NCBI RefSeq assembly: GCF_029542625.1
Contig: NZ_CP120733.1
Location: 3,596,001 to 3,660,000, forward strand
Direction: 5' to 3'
Source of the DNA: Tepidibacter hydrothermalis
GTDB lineage: Bacteria; Bacillota; Clostridia; Peptostreptococcales; Peptostreptococcaceae
DNA: 64,000 nucleotides
Shown in pieces: positions 27,141 to 36,100 of the stretch. The translations under genes and the position numbers were made by a program. The notes beneath the pieces are model-generated. The model had not been told where the DNA came from, ran no database searches, and worked only from the letters and a program-made list of their open reading frames with translations. Each line of letters begins with the position of its first letter. Position 1 is the stretch's first letter.

Positions 27141-27308
27141 TTTAATAAATCCCCCCTCTTAATTTAATATTTCTATATTATCATAATGCAACTTCCAATA
27201 TATATTATAATTTGCTTGTTCTGCATGAAATGGTATACCACTATTCTAACATTAGAATACCATCACATGTATTATTTGTAAATAATTGTATTTGGATACG
27301 ACATATAA

Positions 27309-27347
27309 ATAATAAAAGGACTAGTTTTCATAAGAAATTCTAGCCCT
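27309..27347 (-). terminator. terminator of the Cache-type chemoreceptor gene
   Basis: AAGGGCTAG / CTAGTCCTT stem with a 15-nt loop, then TTATTATT on the minus strand. Confidence 0.65.
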
Positions 27348-27368
27348 TCTACTTTAAATTTTTATCCT

Positions 27369-29144
27369 TTATTTAATATCAAATTTTTCTATATCTATTC
27401 TTAAATTTCTTGATATATTATCTAAATTATTTGACATAGATAGTATATGTTGTCTTCTTCCAGTTTGTACTTCCATATTTTCATTTATCTTTTGAGTAAA
27501 CTGTGCTGTATCTTTAGATATATTGGATATATTTTCAATGTTTTTGATAACAATATCTTTTTCTTTGTCCATTTTTATAATGCTTTCCATTAACATATCT
27601 ATTTGAGTAACCATTTTTAATACACATTCATTTATATCATCGAATCCTTGTATTGCACAATCTAAGGATTGTCTTAAATCTTTTTCTATCTCCTTATCCT
27701 TATCGATGCTTCCCTGTGTTATTTTAATACTCTCTTTCATTTCATTAATAGTATCTTTTACATCATCTGTTGTTTTGTCTGTAGTTTCAGCAAGAGTTCT
27801 TATCTCATCTGCAACGACTGCAAAACCAGCTCCAGCTTCTCCTGCTCTTGCAGCTTCAATAGAAGCGTTTAATGCCAAAATATTTATTTGAGTCGATATA
27901 TTAGTAATAACTTCTATCATCTGTCCAATAGCAATAGCATTTTGAGATAACTCTCTTACATTTTTATGAACATTGCTAGATTCAATATGTTTTTCTTGAG
28001 CTTTTAACCCCAAGTTTTTTATTAGTTTTATTCCATTTTCATTCGCAGTACTTGTTATATCAATATTTTGTTTTACTTTATCTACACTAATCTTAGTTTT
28101 ATGGATTTCTTCTCCTAATCTTAAAAGTTCATCTGTTCCATTTTGTGACTCTATTGCTTGATTTGATGCTCCTTGTACTAACACATCAATTGCATTAGCA
28201 ATATCATCTCCACATGCTGCCATTTCATCAGATGAATCAGATAAACTCTGTGAGTATATAAATGTTTCTTCTACACTATTTTTGAAATTATTGATAATAT
28301 TTCTTAAAGAATTTCTCATATCTATTATAGATTTTGCCATAGCGGCTATTTCATCTGTACCTTTTACTAAATCTTCATAATCATCATCACTAGTTAAATC
28401 TAAGTCTTTTGTTTTCTCTATTAATAGAGTTAGTTTTTGTATAGGATTTCCTATATGATTAGCAAATAATACTATAACTATTGTTCCTATTATTAAAGAG
28501 CCTAATATTGTTATATACATCATATTTAATATATAGTCTGCACTTTTATCAAAGTTATCTTCATATGTACCTGCTCCTATAATCCATCCCCAGTTTTTAT
28601 CTTCCTCCGTATAAACTATATTTAAGTCTGTTACCCCATCTGTATTAAAATGGTATTCTGTAAATCCACCACCATTTGATCCTGTCTTAATAAGCTCTTG
28701 TGCAAATAATTTTTTGCTTTTAGATTCATCCTGATTGTTCCATATATTCTTTCCTTCTATCTCATCATGTGCAACAACATTTCCACTCTTATCAAGTATT
28801 AAGTAAAAACCGTTTTCTCCTAAATCTATATAATTATTTTGATTTCTTGTACCATCAGCATTCTTTTTTCCAATCAGCAAAGTTTTAACCTTTTCCTGTG
28901 CCTCTTCAAGACTTAATGCTCCAGAATCAACTTGTTGTTGAGCTAATTTAATAATCTGAATTGAAGATTTAACTCCATTTTTTAAGATTGTCTCTCCTTT
29001 TTTGTCTAATTCAGTTGCAGCTTTACTATAACTCATTACTCCAAGCACAACCATAGGTACCAAAAGTAAAATAAACGTAATTACTATAAGCTTTGATTTT
29101 ATTGATGTTTGAGCTATTTTGTGTTTATTTTTTTTAAAGTCCAC
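27369..29144 (-). CDS. methyl-accepting chemotaxis protein with Cache sensor
   Basis: 591-residue chemoreceptor. TM1 is near 20-40 ([19 protein letters not shown]) and is followed by an extracytoplasmic single-Cache domain ([39 protein letters not shown]), the layout of sensors for small organic acids. Then come TM2 near 205-225, HAMP ([15 protein letters not shown]) and the signalling helix with [20 protein letters not shown] and [13 protein letters not shown]. The start is the GTG after AAAGGGTGGG; an earlier GTG six codons upstream lies ahead of that site. It precedes neither che genes nor its own obvious partner. Second chemoreceptor within 5 kb. Confidence 0.92.
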   Translation of the reverse strand: MDFKKNKHKIAQTSIKSKLIVITFILLLVPMVVLGVMSYSKAATELDKKGETILKNGVKSSIQIIKLAQQQVDSGALSLEEAQEKVKTLLIGKKNADGTRNQNNYIDLGENGFYLILDKSGNVVAHDEIEGKNIWNNQDESKSKKLFAQELIKTGSNGGGFTEYHFNTDGVTDLNIVYTEEDKNWGWIIGAGTYEDNFDKSADYILNMMYITILGSLIIGTIVIVLFANHIGNPIQKLTLLIEKTKDLDLTSDDDYEDLVKGTDEIAAMAKSIIDMRNSLRNIINNFKNSVEETFIYSQSLSDSSDEMAACGDDIANAIDVLVQGASNQAIESQNGTDELLRLGEEIHKTKISVDKVKQNIDITSTANENGIKLIKNLGLKAQEKHIESSNVHKNVRELSQNAIAIGQMIEVITNISTQINILALNASIEAARAGEAGAGFAVVADEIRTLAETTDKTTDDVKDTINEMKESIKITQGSIDKDKEIEKDLRQSLDCAIQGFDDINECVLKMVTQIDMLMESIIKMDKEKDIVIKNIENISNISKDTAQFTQKINENMEVQTGRRQHILSMSNNLDNISRNLRIDIEKFDIK

Positions 29145-29304
29145 CGAAACCCACCCTTTCACCTTATAATACTCGTCTTTTCTTATCTATTTATATAGTT
29201 TTAAAGCTAATAATCTATTATAATAGTTTGTTTTAGAAACTATTATAATAAATTTAGTTTCATATTGCAACCTTTTTTTTAGCAAAGCTAACTTATATTT
29301 ATTA

Positions 29305-30708
29305 TTAAAAATCTATTTTATCTACTGGCAATTTTATAATCATTTTTGTTCCTTTTTGAAGTTCACTTTCCACTTCAATACTTCCTTTATGATCTTGTAC
29401 AATCCTTTTTGCAATAGACAATCCTAATCCAGATCCTCCAGTAGCCTTTGTCCTAGATTTATCAGCACGGTAGAATCGATCAAAAATATATGGTATGTCT
29501 TTATCTGGTATTCCAATACCTGAATCTTCTATGCTTATTAATATATAACTTTTATGTTTTTGTAAATTAATAATAATGTTCCCATTCTTAGGGGTGAATT
29601 TAATACTATTATCAATAAGTATTCTTAGCATTTGTTTTATTAATTTCGGATCAGCATTTATTAATATATTCTTATCTAGAGTACATATAATTTTATGTTT
29701 ATCATCTATTAATCTAGTTTCTTTTACTATATCCTGTATTAATTTACTTAATTCAAATTCTACTTTATCCAGATTATAAGATTTATTATCTCCTTTTGCT
29801 AAGAATAAAAGCTGTTCTAGAAGTCTTTTCATATTTACTGTCTCGCTTTTTATTGCATCAATAGATTCATCTAAAACATCTTTATTATCTTTGCCCCATC
29901 TATCGAGTAAATTTATATACCCCTGGATAACAGAAATAGGTGTTCTTAATTCATGGGATGCATCAGAAACAAATTGTTTTTGTTTTTCAAAAGATTCTTC
30001 AAGCCTTTGAATCATATCGTTAAATGTACATGCTAGTTCCTTTAATTCATCGTCAGGACCTCCCACATCTATACGACTATTCAAATCATGAATACTTATC
30101 TCTTTAGCTGTATTTGTGATTTTTTGTATAGGTGATAAAAACTTCTTACTTAAGTAAATACTAGATAGAATTGCTATAATAATTCCCAATATATTCATAA
30201 TGATTAAATTATTGTTTAATATAAGTAGAAATTCTTCTTGTTCCTCTATATTTTTTATTAATAAAATAGAATATAACTTTGTTTCTTTTGATACTTCCTT
30301 ATACATATAAAATATATCTACTTTATCAATATCTTCCCATTCATAATTATCATGACCTATCCCACCGCTATCTAGGTGATTATATATATCTTTATCTACA
30401 GCTTTGTACTTACTTTCTAATACAACTTTATTTTCATTTGATATTCGCAAATATATATTGTTAAGATTTATTTCTTGAAATAAATTTTCATCTATACTTT
30501 TTCCTTGTTGAATATATTTTTCAACTGATTGGTAAGTTTTTTTAAGTTCTTCTTTTGTCTGATCTACTAAAATACGCCTTACTTGCCAATTTGTCATAAT
30601 ACTAATAGTAATTAAAATTAAAGAAAGCATTATTGCATATATTGCTGTTATTTTAAATGATATTGATATCCTCTTGTTCTTAAATATGTTTAAATCTATT
30701 TTATTCAT
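29305..30708 (-). CDS. sensor histidine kinase
   Basis: 467-residue membrane kinase. TM1 is at about 17-38, an extracytoplasmic sensor domain of about 125 residues follows, TM2 is at about 165-187 and a HAMP segment comes next. The HisKA domain carries the phospho-acceptor H252 in SDASHELRTP. The ATPase domain has N box LIDNSIKFTPKNG, G1 EDSGIGIPD and G2 GGSGLGLSIAK. Its ATG overlaps the end of the response regulator gene by 8 bp, so the pair is translationally coupled. It is the last gene of the run starting with the HgdB-like genes, which suggests that it senses something related to that redox system. Signal unknown. Confidence 0.94.
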   Translation of the reverse strand: MNKIDLNIFKNKRISISFKITAIYAIMLSLILITISIMTNWQVRRILVDQTKEELKKTYQSVEKYIQQGKSIDENLFQEINLNNIYLRISNENKVVLESKYKAVDKDIYNHLDSGGIGHDNYEWEDIDKVDIFYMYKEVSKETKLYSILLIKNIEEQEEFLLILNNNLIIMNILGIIIAILSSIYLSKKFLSPIQKITNTAKEISIHDLNSRIDVGGPDDELKELACTFNDMIQRLEESFEKQKQFVSDASHELRTPISVIQGYINLLDRWGKDNKDVLDESIDAIKSETVNMKRLLEQLLFLAKGDNKSYNLDKVEFELSKLIQDIVKETRLIDDKHKIICTLDKNILINADPKLIKQMLRILIDNSIKFTPKNGNIIINLQKHKSYILISIEDSGIGIPDKDIPYIFDRFYRADKSRTKATGGSGLGLSIAKRIVQDHKGSIEVESELQKGTKMIIKLPVDKIDF

Positions 30709-31384
30709 CTTTAATCACATACCCTACACCTCTTACAGTGTGAATATATTTTTCATTATATTTATCATCAATTTTACTTCTTAAATACCTTATATAAACA
30801 TCTACTACATTAGTATCTCCTGAGTAATCATATCCCCAAACAGCTTCTAATATTTGTACTCTAGGTAAAACCAATTGTTTGTTTTTAATAAGATACTCTA
30901 GTAATTCATATTCTCTCTTTGTTAAATCTATAATATCTTCTTCTACTTTTACTTCATATTTATCTGCATCCATAGTTAAATTTTTTATTTTCATTATATT
31001 ACTATCTTTATTTGATACTTTAAAGCGTCTTAAACTTCCTCTGATTCTTGCAAGTAATTCTTCTATAGCAAAGGGTTTTGTAAGATAATCATTGGCCCCT
31101 AAATCAAGTCCCATGACCTTATCCTCAACCTGATCTTTAGCAGTTAGCATTATTATAGGTATATCAGAAAATCGTCTTACTCTTCTGCAAACCTCCATAC
31201 CATTAATTCCAGGAAGCATGATATCTAATATTACTAAATCATAATTGCCTTCTTCAATTTCTTTAAGTCCATCTCTGCCGTTATATTTTATATTAACTTC
31301 ATATCCTTCATATTGAAGCTCTAGTTCAACAAATCTAGCAATTTTCTCTTCATCTTCTATTATGAGTATTTTGTATGGTTTCAC
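30701..31384 (-). CDS. OmpR/PhoB-family response regulator
   Basis: 227-residue transcription factor with receiver domain (acidic pocket E10/D11, phospho-acceptor D54 in VILDIMLPG, conserved T and K in MLTAKD and YLTKPF) and a C-terminal winged helix (LTKREYELLEYLIKNK, VVDVYIRYLRSKID, HTVRGVGYV). GTG start after AAGGGGGAAGAATA. It follows the thiol membrane protein gene by 14 bp and overlaps the kinase gene, so the regulator is transcribed with the reductase genes and probably autoregulates that operon. Confidence 0.95.
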   Translation of the reverse strand: MKPYKILIIEDEEKIARFVELELQYEGYEVNIKYNGRDGLKEIEEGNYDLVILDIMLPGINGMEVCRRVRRFSDIPIIMLTAKDQVEDKVMGLDLGANDYLTKPFAIEELLARIRGSLRRFKVSNKDSNIMKIKNLTMDADKYEVKVEEDIIDLTKREYELLEYLIKNKQLVLPRVQILEAVWGYDYSGDTNVVDVYIRYLRSKIDDKYNEKYIHTVRGVGYVIKDE

Positions 31385-31398
31385 TATTCTTCCCCCTT

Positions 31399-32094
31399 TT
31401 ATTTTATAATTAATGGGTATACCCCAATGAGTATAAATACAGCCCCTGCCATACCTTGTATCAAATGTATATATTGTGGAATTTCCTTATACATTTTTTT
31501 CGAGAAATATCCAGCCATTGTTCCATAGATAATTACAGGAGATATAGAATTAGATATACCAAATACCAACATCAAAAAACAGGCATTCAAAGGAGATAAT
31601 GTAGCTGAAAACAAAAGCATTACAGCTAAAGGGTAACATGGAGTCATTCCATATGCCATACCAGCTAACCATAAGGGAATATGCTTGATGATGTTTTCTT
31701 TTTTATTATTAATAAAGTTTTTTCCACAGCTCTTTTTGTTACAGCAACTTTTCTTTTTAAAAATTTTATAGAATATTGCAATCCCAGTTACAATTTCAAC
31801 TATATTTAATAGAATCTTGGAGTTAAAACCTCCAATAGTTGTATACTCATTAATAATTGCCGTTCCCATAAAAGACGAAATAATCCCCAAAATAATCATA
31901 ACTATTATTTTTCCTGATAGAAAATGCATAACAGAAAAGAAACCTTTTTTAGTATCATTTTCATTTCCCATAATATATGTTGTTAAAAAAATAGTACTTG
32001 TTGAACCACAAGAAAAACCACATCCTAATCCTATCAATATAGCTGCAATAAAAGGTGATCCATATTGAGCAATTATATTTTCCATGTTTATCAC
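31399..32094 (-). CDS. DsbD/CcdA-like (TauE/SafE-related) polytopic thiol membrane protein
   Basis: 231-residue protein with about six TM helices. It resembles the DsbD_2/UreH-type TM domain usually annotated as TauE/SafE. Paired intramembrane cysteines are visible: GLGCGFSCGS in the first helix and GMTPCYPL in the fourth, the arrangement by which DsbD/CcdA carries reducing equivalents across the membrane. A lysine/cysteine-rich cytoplasmic loop (KKKSCCNKKSCGK) could bind metal. It starts at GTG overlapping the activase stop codon by 4 bp. The context argues for thiol or electron transfer linked to the reductase; sulfite export is the alternative. Confidence 0.7.
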   Translation of the reverse strand: MINMENIIAQYGSPFIAAILIGLGCGFSCGSTSTIFLTTYIMGNENDTKKGFFSVMHFLSGKIIVMIILGIISSFMGTAIINEYTTIGGFNSKILLNIVEIVTGIAIFYKIFKKKSCCNKKSCGKNFINNKKENIIKHIPLWLAGMAYGMTPCYPLAVMLLFSATLSPLNACFLMLVFGISNSISPVIIYGTMAGYFSKKMYKEIPQYIHLIQGMAGAVFILIGVYPLIIK

Positions 32095-32876
32095 TCAGCC
32101 CTTTCTTTGCCAATCAATGCAGCGCCAATTGCTCCATTGAATTGTGGATAATTAGCTACAAATATATCTGCCATCAGTTCATCTTCAAAGGCACTATAAA
32201 GTCCACTGTTTAATGCTCCTCCACCAGTCATCAATACGTCTACATTTACATCAAATTTTCTAGCCATCTTAGCAACCCTCTTAGCCATTGACATATGCAT
32301 TCCTGCTAGGATATCTTTTCTATCTATTTTTCTAGCCATTAATGATATAACCTCTGATTGTGCAAAGACAACACACGTGCTATTAATATCACAAGGGTCT
32401 ATACTTTCAAGAGATAAAGGTCCTACTTGATCAATTGTTGTTTCTAACAATCCAGCAATTACCTCTATAAACTTTCCTGTTCCTGCAGCACACTTATCAT
32501 TCATTACAAAATTATTTACTTGAAGATTTTCATCTAAAGAAATTACTTTGCTATCTTGTCCTCCAATATCTATTATTAATCTAGGCTTTATACCTTCTGG
32601 TGCAGTAAGTCTTACTCCATATGCGTGTGCTGTGATTTCAGAAATATTATCATCTGCAGTTTCAATACCCCTTCTACTATATCCTGTTGCCATTATAAAA
32701 GAGATATCCTCAAATTCTATATTTGCATCTTTAGCTAACTCTTCTAATAATCTTTTTGCAGTAGTTACATTATCAATTCCTGTATTGGCTACCTTCACGC
32801 CTACGACCTTATTTTCATCTATTAATGCTGCTTTTACATATGTTGAACCTGCATCAATTCCAGCAAAATATATCAT
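32091..32876 (-). CDS. acyl-CoA dehydratase activase (HgdC-like ATPase)
   Basis: 261-residue member of the BCRC/HgdC activase family. Such homodimers hold one [4Fe-4S] cluster and use ATP to push electrons at very low potential into a partner of the HgdB/double-cubane type. ASKHA fold motifs: GIDAGSTYVKAALID (phosphate-1), LIIDIGGQDSK (phosphate-2) and MTGGGALNSGL (adenosine). Cluster cysteines are C129 (NDKCAAGTGKF) and C168 (NSTCVVFAQSE). The ATG follows AAAAAGGAGAAAATAT. It is 28 bp behind the cysteine-rich HgdB protein, its expected client. Length and motifs are complete. Confidence 0.93.
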   Translation of the reverse strand: MIYFAGIDAGSTYVKAALIDENKVVGVKVANTGIDNVTTAKRLLEELAKDANIEFEDISFIMATGYSRRGIETADDNISEITAHAYGVRLTAPEGIKPRLIIDIGGQDSKVISLDENLQVNNFVMNDKCAAGTGKFIEVIAGLLETTIDQVGPLSLESIDPCDINSTCVVFAQSEVISLMARKIDRKDILAGMHMSMAKRVAKMARKFDVNVDVLMTGGGALNSGLYSAFEDELMADIFVANYPQFNGAIGAALIGKERAE

Positions 32877-32904
32877 ATATTTTCTCCTTTTTATATTAAT
32901 AATT

Positions 32905-34173
32905 TTACGCTTTGATCATTTCCATAAACGCTTCAATTCTTATCCTTAATTGCTCTACATCCTCTGTATTATAATCTGTTTCAACTCTAAGTACAGGTAT
33001 GTTGTGTTTCTTCATTTCACTTTCTATATATCTGAGTTCAAAATCATATGATACACATCCTCTGATCACATGATAAACAATACCATCTATATCAAAATCC
33101 TTTGTTAGCTGCTTTATTTTAAATAACCTTTCATCATTATAAGTAAACGATGGACAAGTACATGGTAATGTATATCTTAAAGATAATCCTCTCATCATAC
33201 CCTCAAAAGAATTATCTGTTACTGCCACAGGATCATAAAGACCTCTTTCTCCCATACAGGTTTCGTCTGCTGCAACAATTCCTCCTTGTTCTTCAATTAA
33301 ATAAGGTATTTTTATATTTGGAAAAATTACTGGTGATCCTGTAATTAATATCCTAGGAGATTTTTTTGATCCTATATGTTTTTTTTCTTTAATCTTTTTT
33401 TCTAACTCATCATTCAATTTAGACAAAGCATCTGCCCACAAATCTACTCTGTCATAAGCATAGGAATTCAATACTGCCATGGCATGAGTCCCCTTTATCA
33501 CCGAAGGATTTTGTTTTTTTATGTTATATAGTCGCCTAATCTCATATTGAGCAGAAGCCACAGCTTCAATAGCGTACTTTAATCGATCATATGTTATTTC
33601 ATTTCCTGTAATTTTCTCTAAAGTGTTCTTTAAAGCATATAAGTCTTTTAAGAATCCATCTTTTGATTCTTCTTCATCTTTTAATGTAGGGACATGAAGA
33701 GGAATCACTTTTTTATACTTTGAAAGAATTGAGGTCATTTTTCTTTTTCCATCACAAGTTGTAGGAATCATCAATGCTTTGCAATCCTTATATATAGGTA
33801 AAAGATCATACATTTGAAACCCTACTGATGAACGTACAAGAGGACATGCATCCCTAGGAGCTTTCTCATCCCCTGCTAGTGTTGCAATGTGATTCCCTCC
33901 ACACAACCTAACAGGTATAGCCCCAGAAGCATATATCAGTTCTTCTGGAACCATAACACAATATGTTCCAATCGTATCTACCTTTTCTCTATCTTTAATA
34001 CTTTCACAATCAACAAAAGTTCTTTTTAATACATTAGTAAAATACTCTAAATTTTTAGGACAATCTTTCATTTCTTCTATATCTTTAATAGCTTTATAAG
34101 ATAATTTGATCATATTTCGTTCAAATCTTTTAAATCGTTTCTCTTTCCTTATATCATTTAATTGTTGTGTCAT
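32905..34173 (-). CDS. HgdB-family double-cubane-cluster-type reductase subunit
   Basis: 422-residue protein of the 2-hydroxyacyl-CoA dehydratase component D / BcrC family (PF06050). It is closer to the double-cubane cluster proteins than to dehydratases because it comes with one activase and no CoA genes. Eleven cysteines include the characteristic GTYCVMVPEE (C72), VRLCGGN (C91), RDACPLVRSS (C110), PTTCDGKRK (C140), DETCMGERG (C306), PCTCPSF (C338/C340) and RGCVSYDFE (C373). Known relatives reduce small or aromatic substrates after ATP-dependent activation. The ATG comes one base after the stop of the polyferredoxin gene. Substrate is unknown. A second, cysteine-poor paralogue starts the same operon. 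Confidence 0.85.
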   Translation of the reverse strand: MTQQLNDIRKEKRFKRFERNMIKLSYKAIKDIEEMKDCPKNLEYFTNVLKRTFVDCESIKDREKVDTIGTYCVMVPEELIYASGAIPVRLCGGNHIATLAGDEKAPRDACPLVRSSVGFQMYDLLPIYKDCKALMIPTTCDGKRKMTSILSKYKKVIPLHVPTLKDEEESKDGFLKDLYALKNTLEKITGNEITYDRLKYAIEAVASAQYEIRRLYNIKKQNPSVIKGTHAMAVLNSYAYDRVDLWADALSKLNDELEKKIKEKKHIGSKKSPRILITGSPVIFPNIKIPYLIEEQGGIVAADETCMGERGLYDPVAVTDNSFEGMMRGLSLRYTLPCTCPSFTYNDERLFKIKQLTKDFDIDGIVYHVIRGCVSYDFELRYIESEMKKHNIPVLRVETDYNTEDVEQLRIRIEAFMEMIKA

Positions 34174-34174
34174 T

Positions 34175-35107
34175 TCATTTTACCTCTTCCTCATTTTTTG
34201 ATGTTGTCCATAGTTTTGATACATCCTTTTTCTGTTTGAATTTCCCATATGTTATATGATTTTCATGAAAATTTTCTCTAGAAGATGAATATATAGATTT
34301 TCCTAAAAAAGTAGTCTTTATGGCTTTATCTTCTGGGCAAGAATCTATACATTTCATACAAAATATACAATCACTGGTAGTAATATCTTCTTTTTCTCTT
34401 TCTGTATAAATACTCTTTATATCCATAGGGCAAGCTTCATAGCAAACACCACATTCTGTACACGCAGTACAATCTTTTTTTAGTTTAATGAAAGAGAATT
34501 TATGAAAAACACCTACAAAATATCCCATTGGACAATAATTACACCAAAGCCTATTTTTAAAGAATCCACCAACAATCACAACAATTGCTATTAGAACACT
34601 TAAGCCATCCATTTCAAATCCGCTTCCTGTAAGTGGAGGAATAATAGCTCGTACAGGGCACAATTCACATAATTCAATTCCTACTAAGAATATAAATAAT
34701 AATATCCATTTTAGTAATTTAAGCTTATTTCTTGTCTTTTCAGAAAATCTAAAAGCTGGTATATGAAGCTTTTCTCTTATAAAGGTTAATACATCTTGTA
34801 TAAACCCAAATGGGCATATAAACCCACACAGTATTCTTCCGAATATTACAATCAAAATAAGAGTAGACAGTATAAATAATAAAACACTCATAATGTTTCC
34901 AAGGGTTAAACTTGAAATTAACCACTCTCCAAATTCTGTAATCGTATAACAGCTTCCTTCTACTAAATAATCCTTATTATAAACACACGACATTATCGGA
35001 AGTTTTAAGTCATAAATTCTCTTTCCAAGAATTTGAACTCCAAATGTAAGCAAAACAAAACTAATTATTAAAGTTATCCATCTAAGTCTTGGGACAAATC
35101 TTCTCAC
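34175..35107 (-). CDS. membrane polyferredoxin, NapH/NosR-like 4Fe-4S protein
   Basis: 310-residue membrane iron-sulfur protein. Four to five TM helices alternate with the motifs CGFICPFGFIQD, CELCPVRA and WCNYCPMGYF, the CxxxCP pattern of NapH, MauN, NosR and CcoG. Two ferredoxin-type clusters follow at the C terminus: CTACTECGVCYEACP and CIFCMKCIDSCP. The tail is hydrophilic and probably cytoplasmic. Such proteins move electrons between the quinone pool or outside donors and soluble partners. GTG start touching the previous stop, after GGAGGATAAATAG. Inferred role: electron donor to the activase and HgdB-type protein encoded directly downstream. Confidence 0.88.
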   Translation of the reverse strand: MRRFVPRLRWITLIISFVLLTFGVQILGKRIYDLKLPIMSCVYNKDYLVEGSCYTITEFGEWLISSLTLGNIMSVLLFILSTLILIVIFGRILCGFICPFGFIQDVLTFIREKLHIPAFRFSEKTRNKLKLLKWILLFIFLVGIELCELCPVRAIIPPLTGSGFEMDGLSVLIAIVVIVGGFFKNRLWCNYCPMGYFVGVFHKFSFIKLKKDCTACTECGVCYEACPMDIKSIYTEREKEDITTSDCIFCMKCIDSCPEDKAIKTTFLGKSIYSSSRENFHENHITYGKFKQKKDVSKLWTTSKNEEEVK

Positions 35108-36088
35108 CTATTTATCCTCCTTTTTTATGTCATCCATTTCAAATAACAATTCATTACTTGTGTTATTTCTTTTTTGTAATAATAACTTATTTACTCCAAA
35201 TACACCTAAAATTGTTACTATTATTAGTAACACTACACTTCCAATAGCAAAAACACCTTTACCCTCTAAATCATCAACCTTATAGTTTAGAATGTGATAC
35301 GTATTTGTATCTGATGTATCCTCTACATATATTATATTTATACCATTGGTTGAAGCTTTTAGATCTTTTATATATACGTATCCATCAGCATTAGTAGTTA
35401 CTACCTCATTAATACCTGTTTCTGATATCACTTTTATCTTTTTATTTGACAGTACTTCACCATTGAATAATATTTGAAAATACCCTTCATCTAACGGAAT
35501 AATTCCTAAACTTATTTTTTCTATGTTTTCAAATATTAAGCTTTTATATTTAGAATTCATATATACACTATTTTCATTGTATTTTTTATCAAAAGAAGCA
35601 TCTCCATCTTGATCTTCATCTCCATCAAGCCCTCTATCATTTGCAGCAATTTGAGTATAATAATATACTTGTTCTTTTTTGCCATCTGAATCTACATCAT
35701 AGATTCCTGCATCCAAACGGGCTCCTAATAAAGTTGGCCCATAACAACTAACTTTCTTTATTTTCTCTTGCGATAATTCCAATGATTGTGTTTTATTCCA
35801 CCCTGTCTTTAGATAAACCTCAGCTTTTTTATTGGTTAATTCAGCACTTTTATTAAGCATTAAGTTTCCCCACAAATCTTGTTCCCACCATAAAGATTGA
35901 TAATCTGTATTTGATTGAACTTTATCATTGTAACTAATCTCTATATTCTTACTTTTATAAACGCTATCATTAGCATAAAATCCATCTTCATAATAATCAA
36001 ATATTAAAAAACCTCCCAGAACTGATGCTATGATTGCAGCTAATATACAATTTTTTTTATCTTTAAATATGTTTTTAATAAATTCCAT
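35108..36088 (-). CDS. two-helix extracytoplasmic protein with DxDxDG loops, unknown function
   Basis: 326 residues. An N-terminal helix (ILAAIIASVLGGFLIFDYY, 15-33) and a C-terminal helix (GVFAIGSVVLLIIVTILGVF, about 280-300) bracket an extracytoplasmic domain. That domain has two calcium-loop-like acidic segments, DVDSDGKKEQ (131-140) and DGDEDQDGD (155-163). It also has a carboxypeptidase-regulatory/DUF4198-like beta module (ILFNGEVLSNKKIKVISETG, VTTNADGYVYIKDL). One cysteine (KVSCYGPTLLG) may matter. The gene is locked between the paralogue (12-bp gap) and the polyferredoxin (adjacent), so it is probably a surface partner of that membrane module. I do not recognise a named family. Confidence 0.6.
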   Translation of the reverse strand: MEFIKNIFKDKKNCILAAIIASVLGGFLIFDYYEDGFYANDSVYKSKNIEISYNDKVQSNTDYQSLWWEQDLWGNLMLNKSAELTNKKAEVYLKTGWNKTQSLELSQEKIKKVSCYGPTLLGARLDAGIYDVDSDGKKEQVYYYTQIAANDRGLDGDEDQDGDASFDKKYNENSVYMNSKYKSLIFENIEKISLGIIPLDEGYFQILFNGEVLSNKKIKVISETGINEVVTTNADGYVYIKDLKASTNGINIIYVEDTSDTNTYHILNYKVDDLEGKGVFAIGSVVLLIIVTILGVFGVNKLLLQKRNNTSNELLFEMDDIKKEDK

Positions 36089-36100
36089 TATCTATCACTC

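Noticed and set aside
27243-27258. Palindrome ATTCTAACATTAGAAT as an operator for the zinc-ribbon gene
   Set aside because: Only 7-bp arms in AT-rich DNA, a single occurrence and no matching regulator; too weak to list.
29208-29250. TTATAATAGTTT / AAACTATTATAA palindrome between the kinase and chemoreceptor genes as a terminator
   Set aside because: No T-run on the minus strand and all A/T stem; could be an operator or chance in AT-rich sequence.
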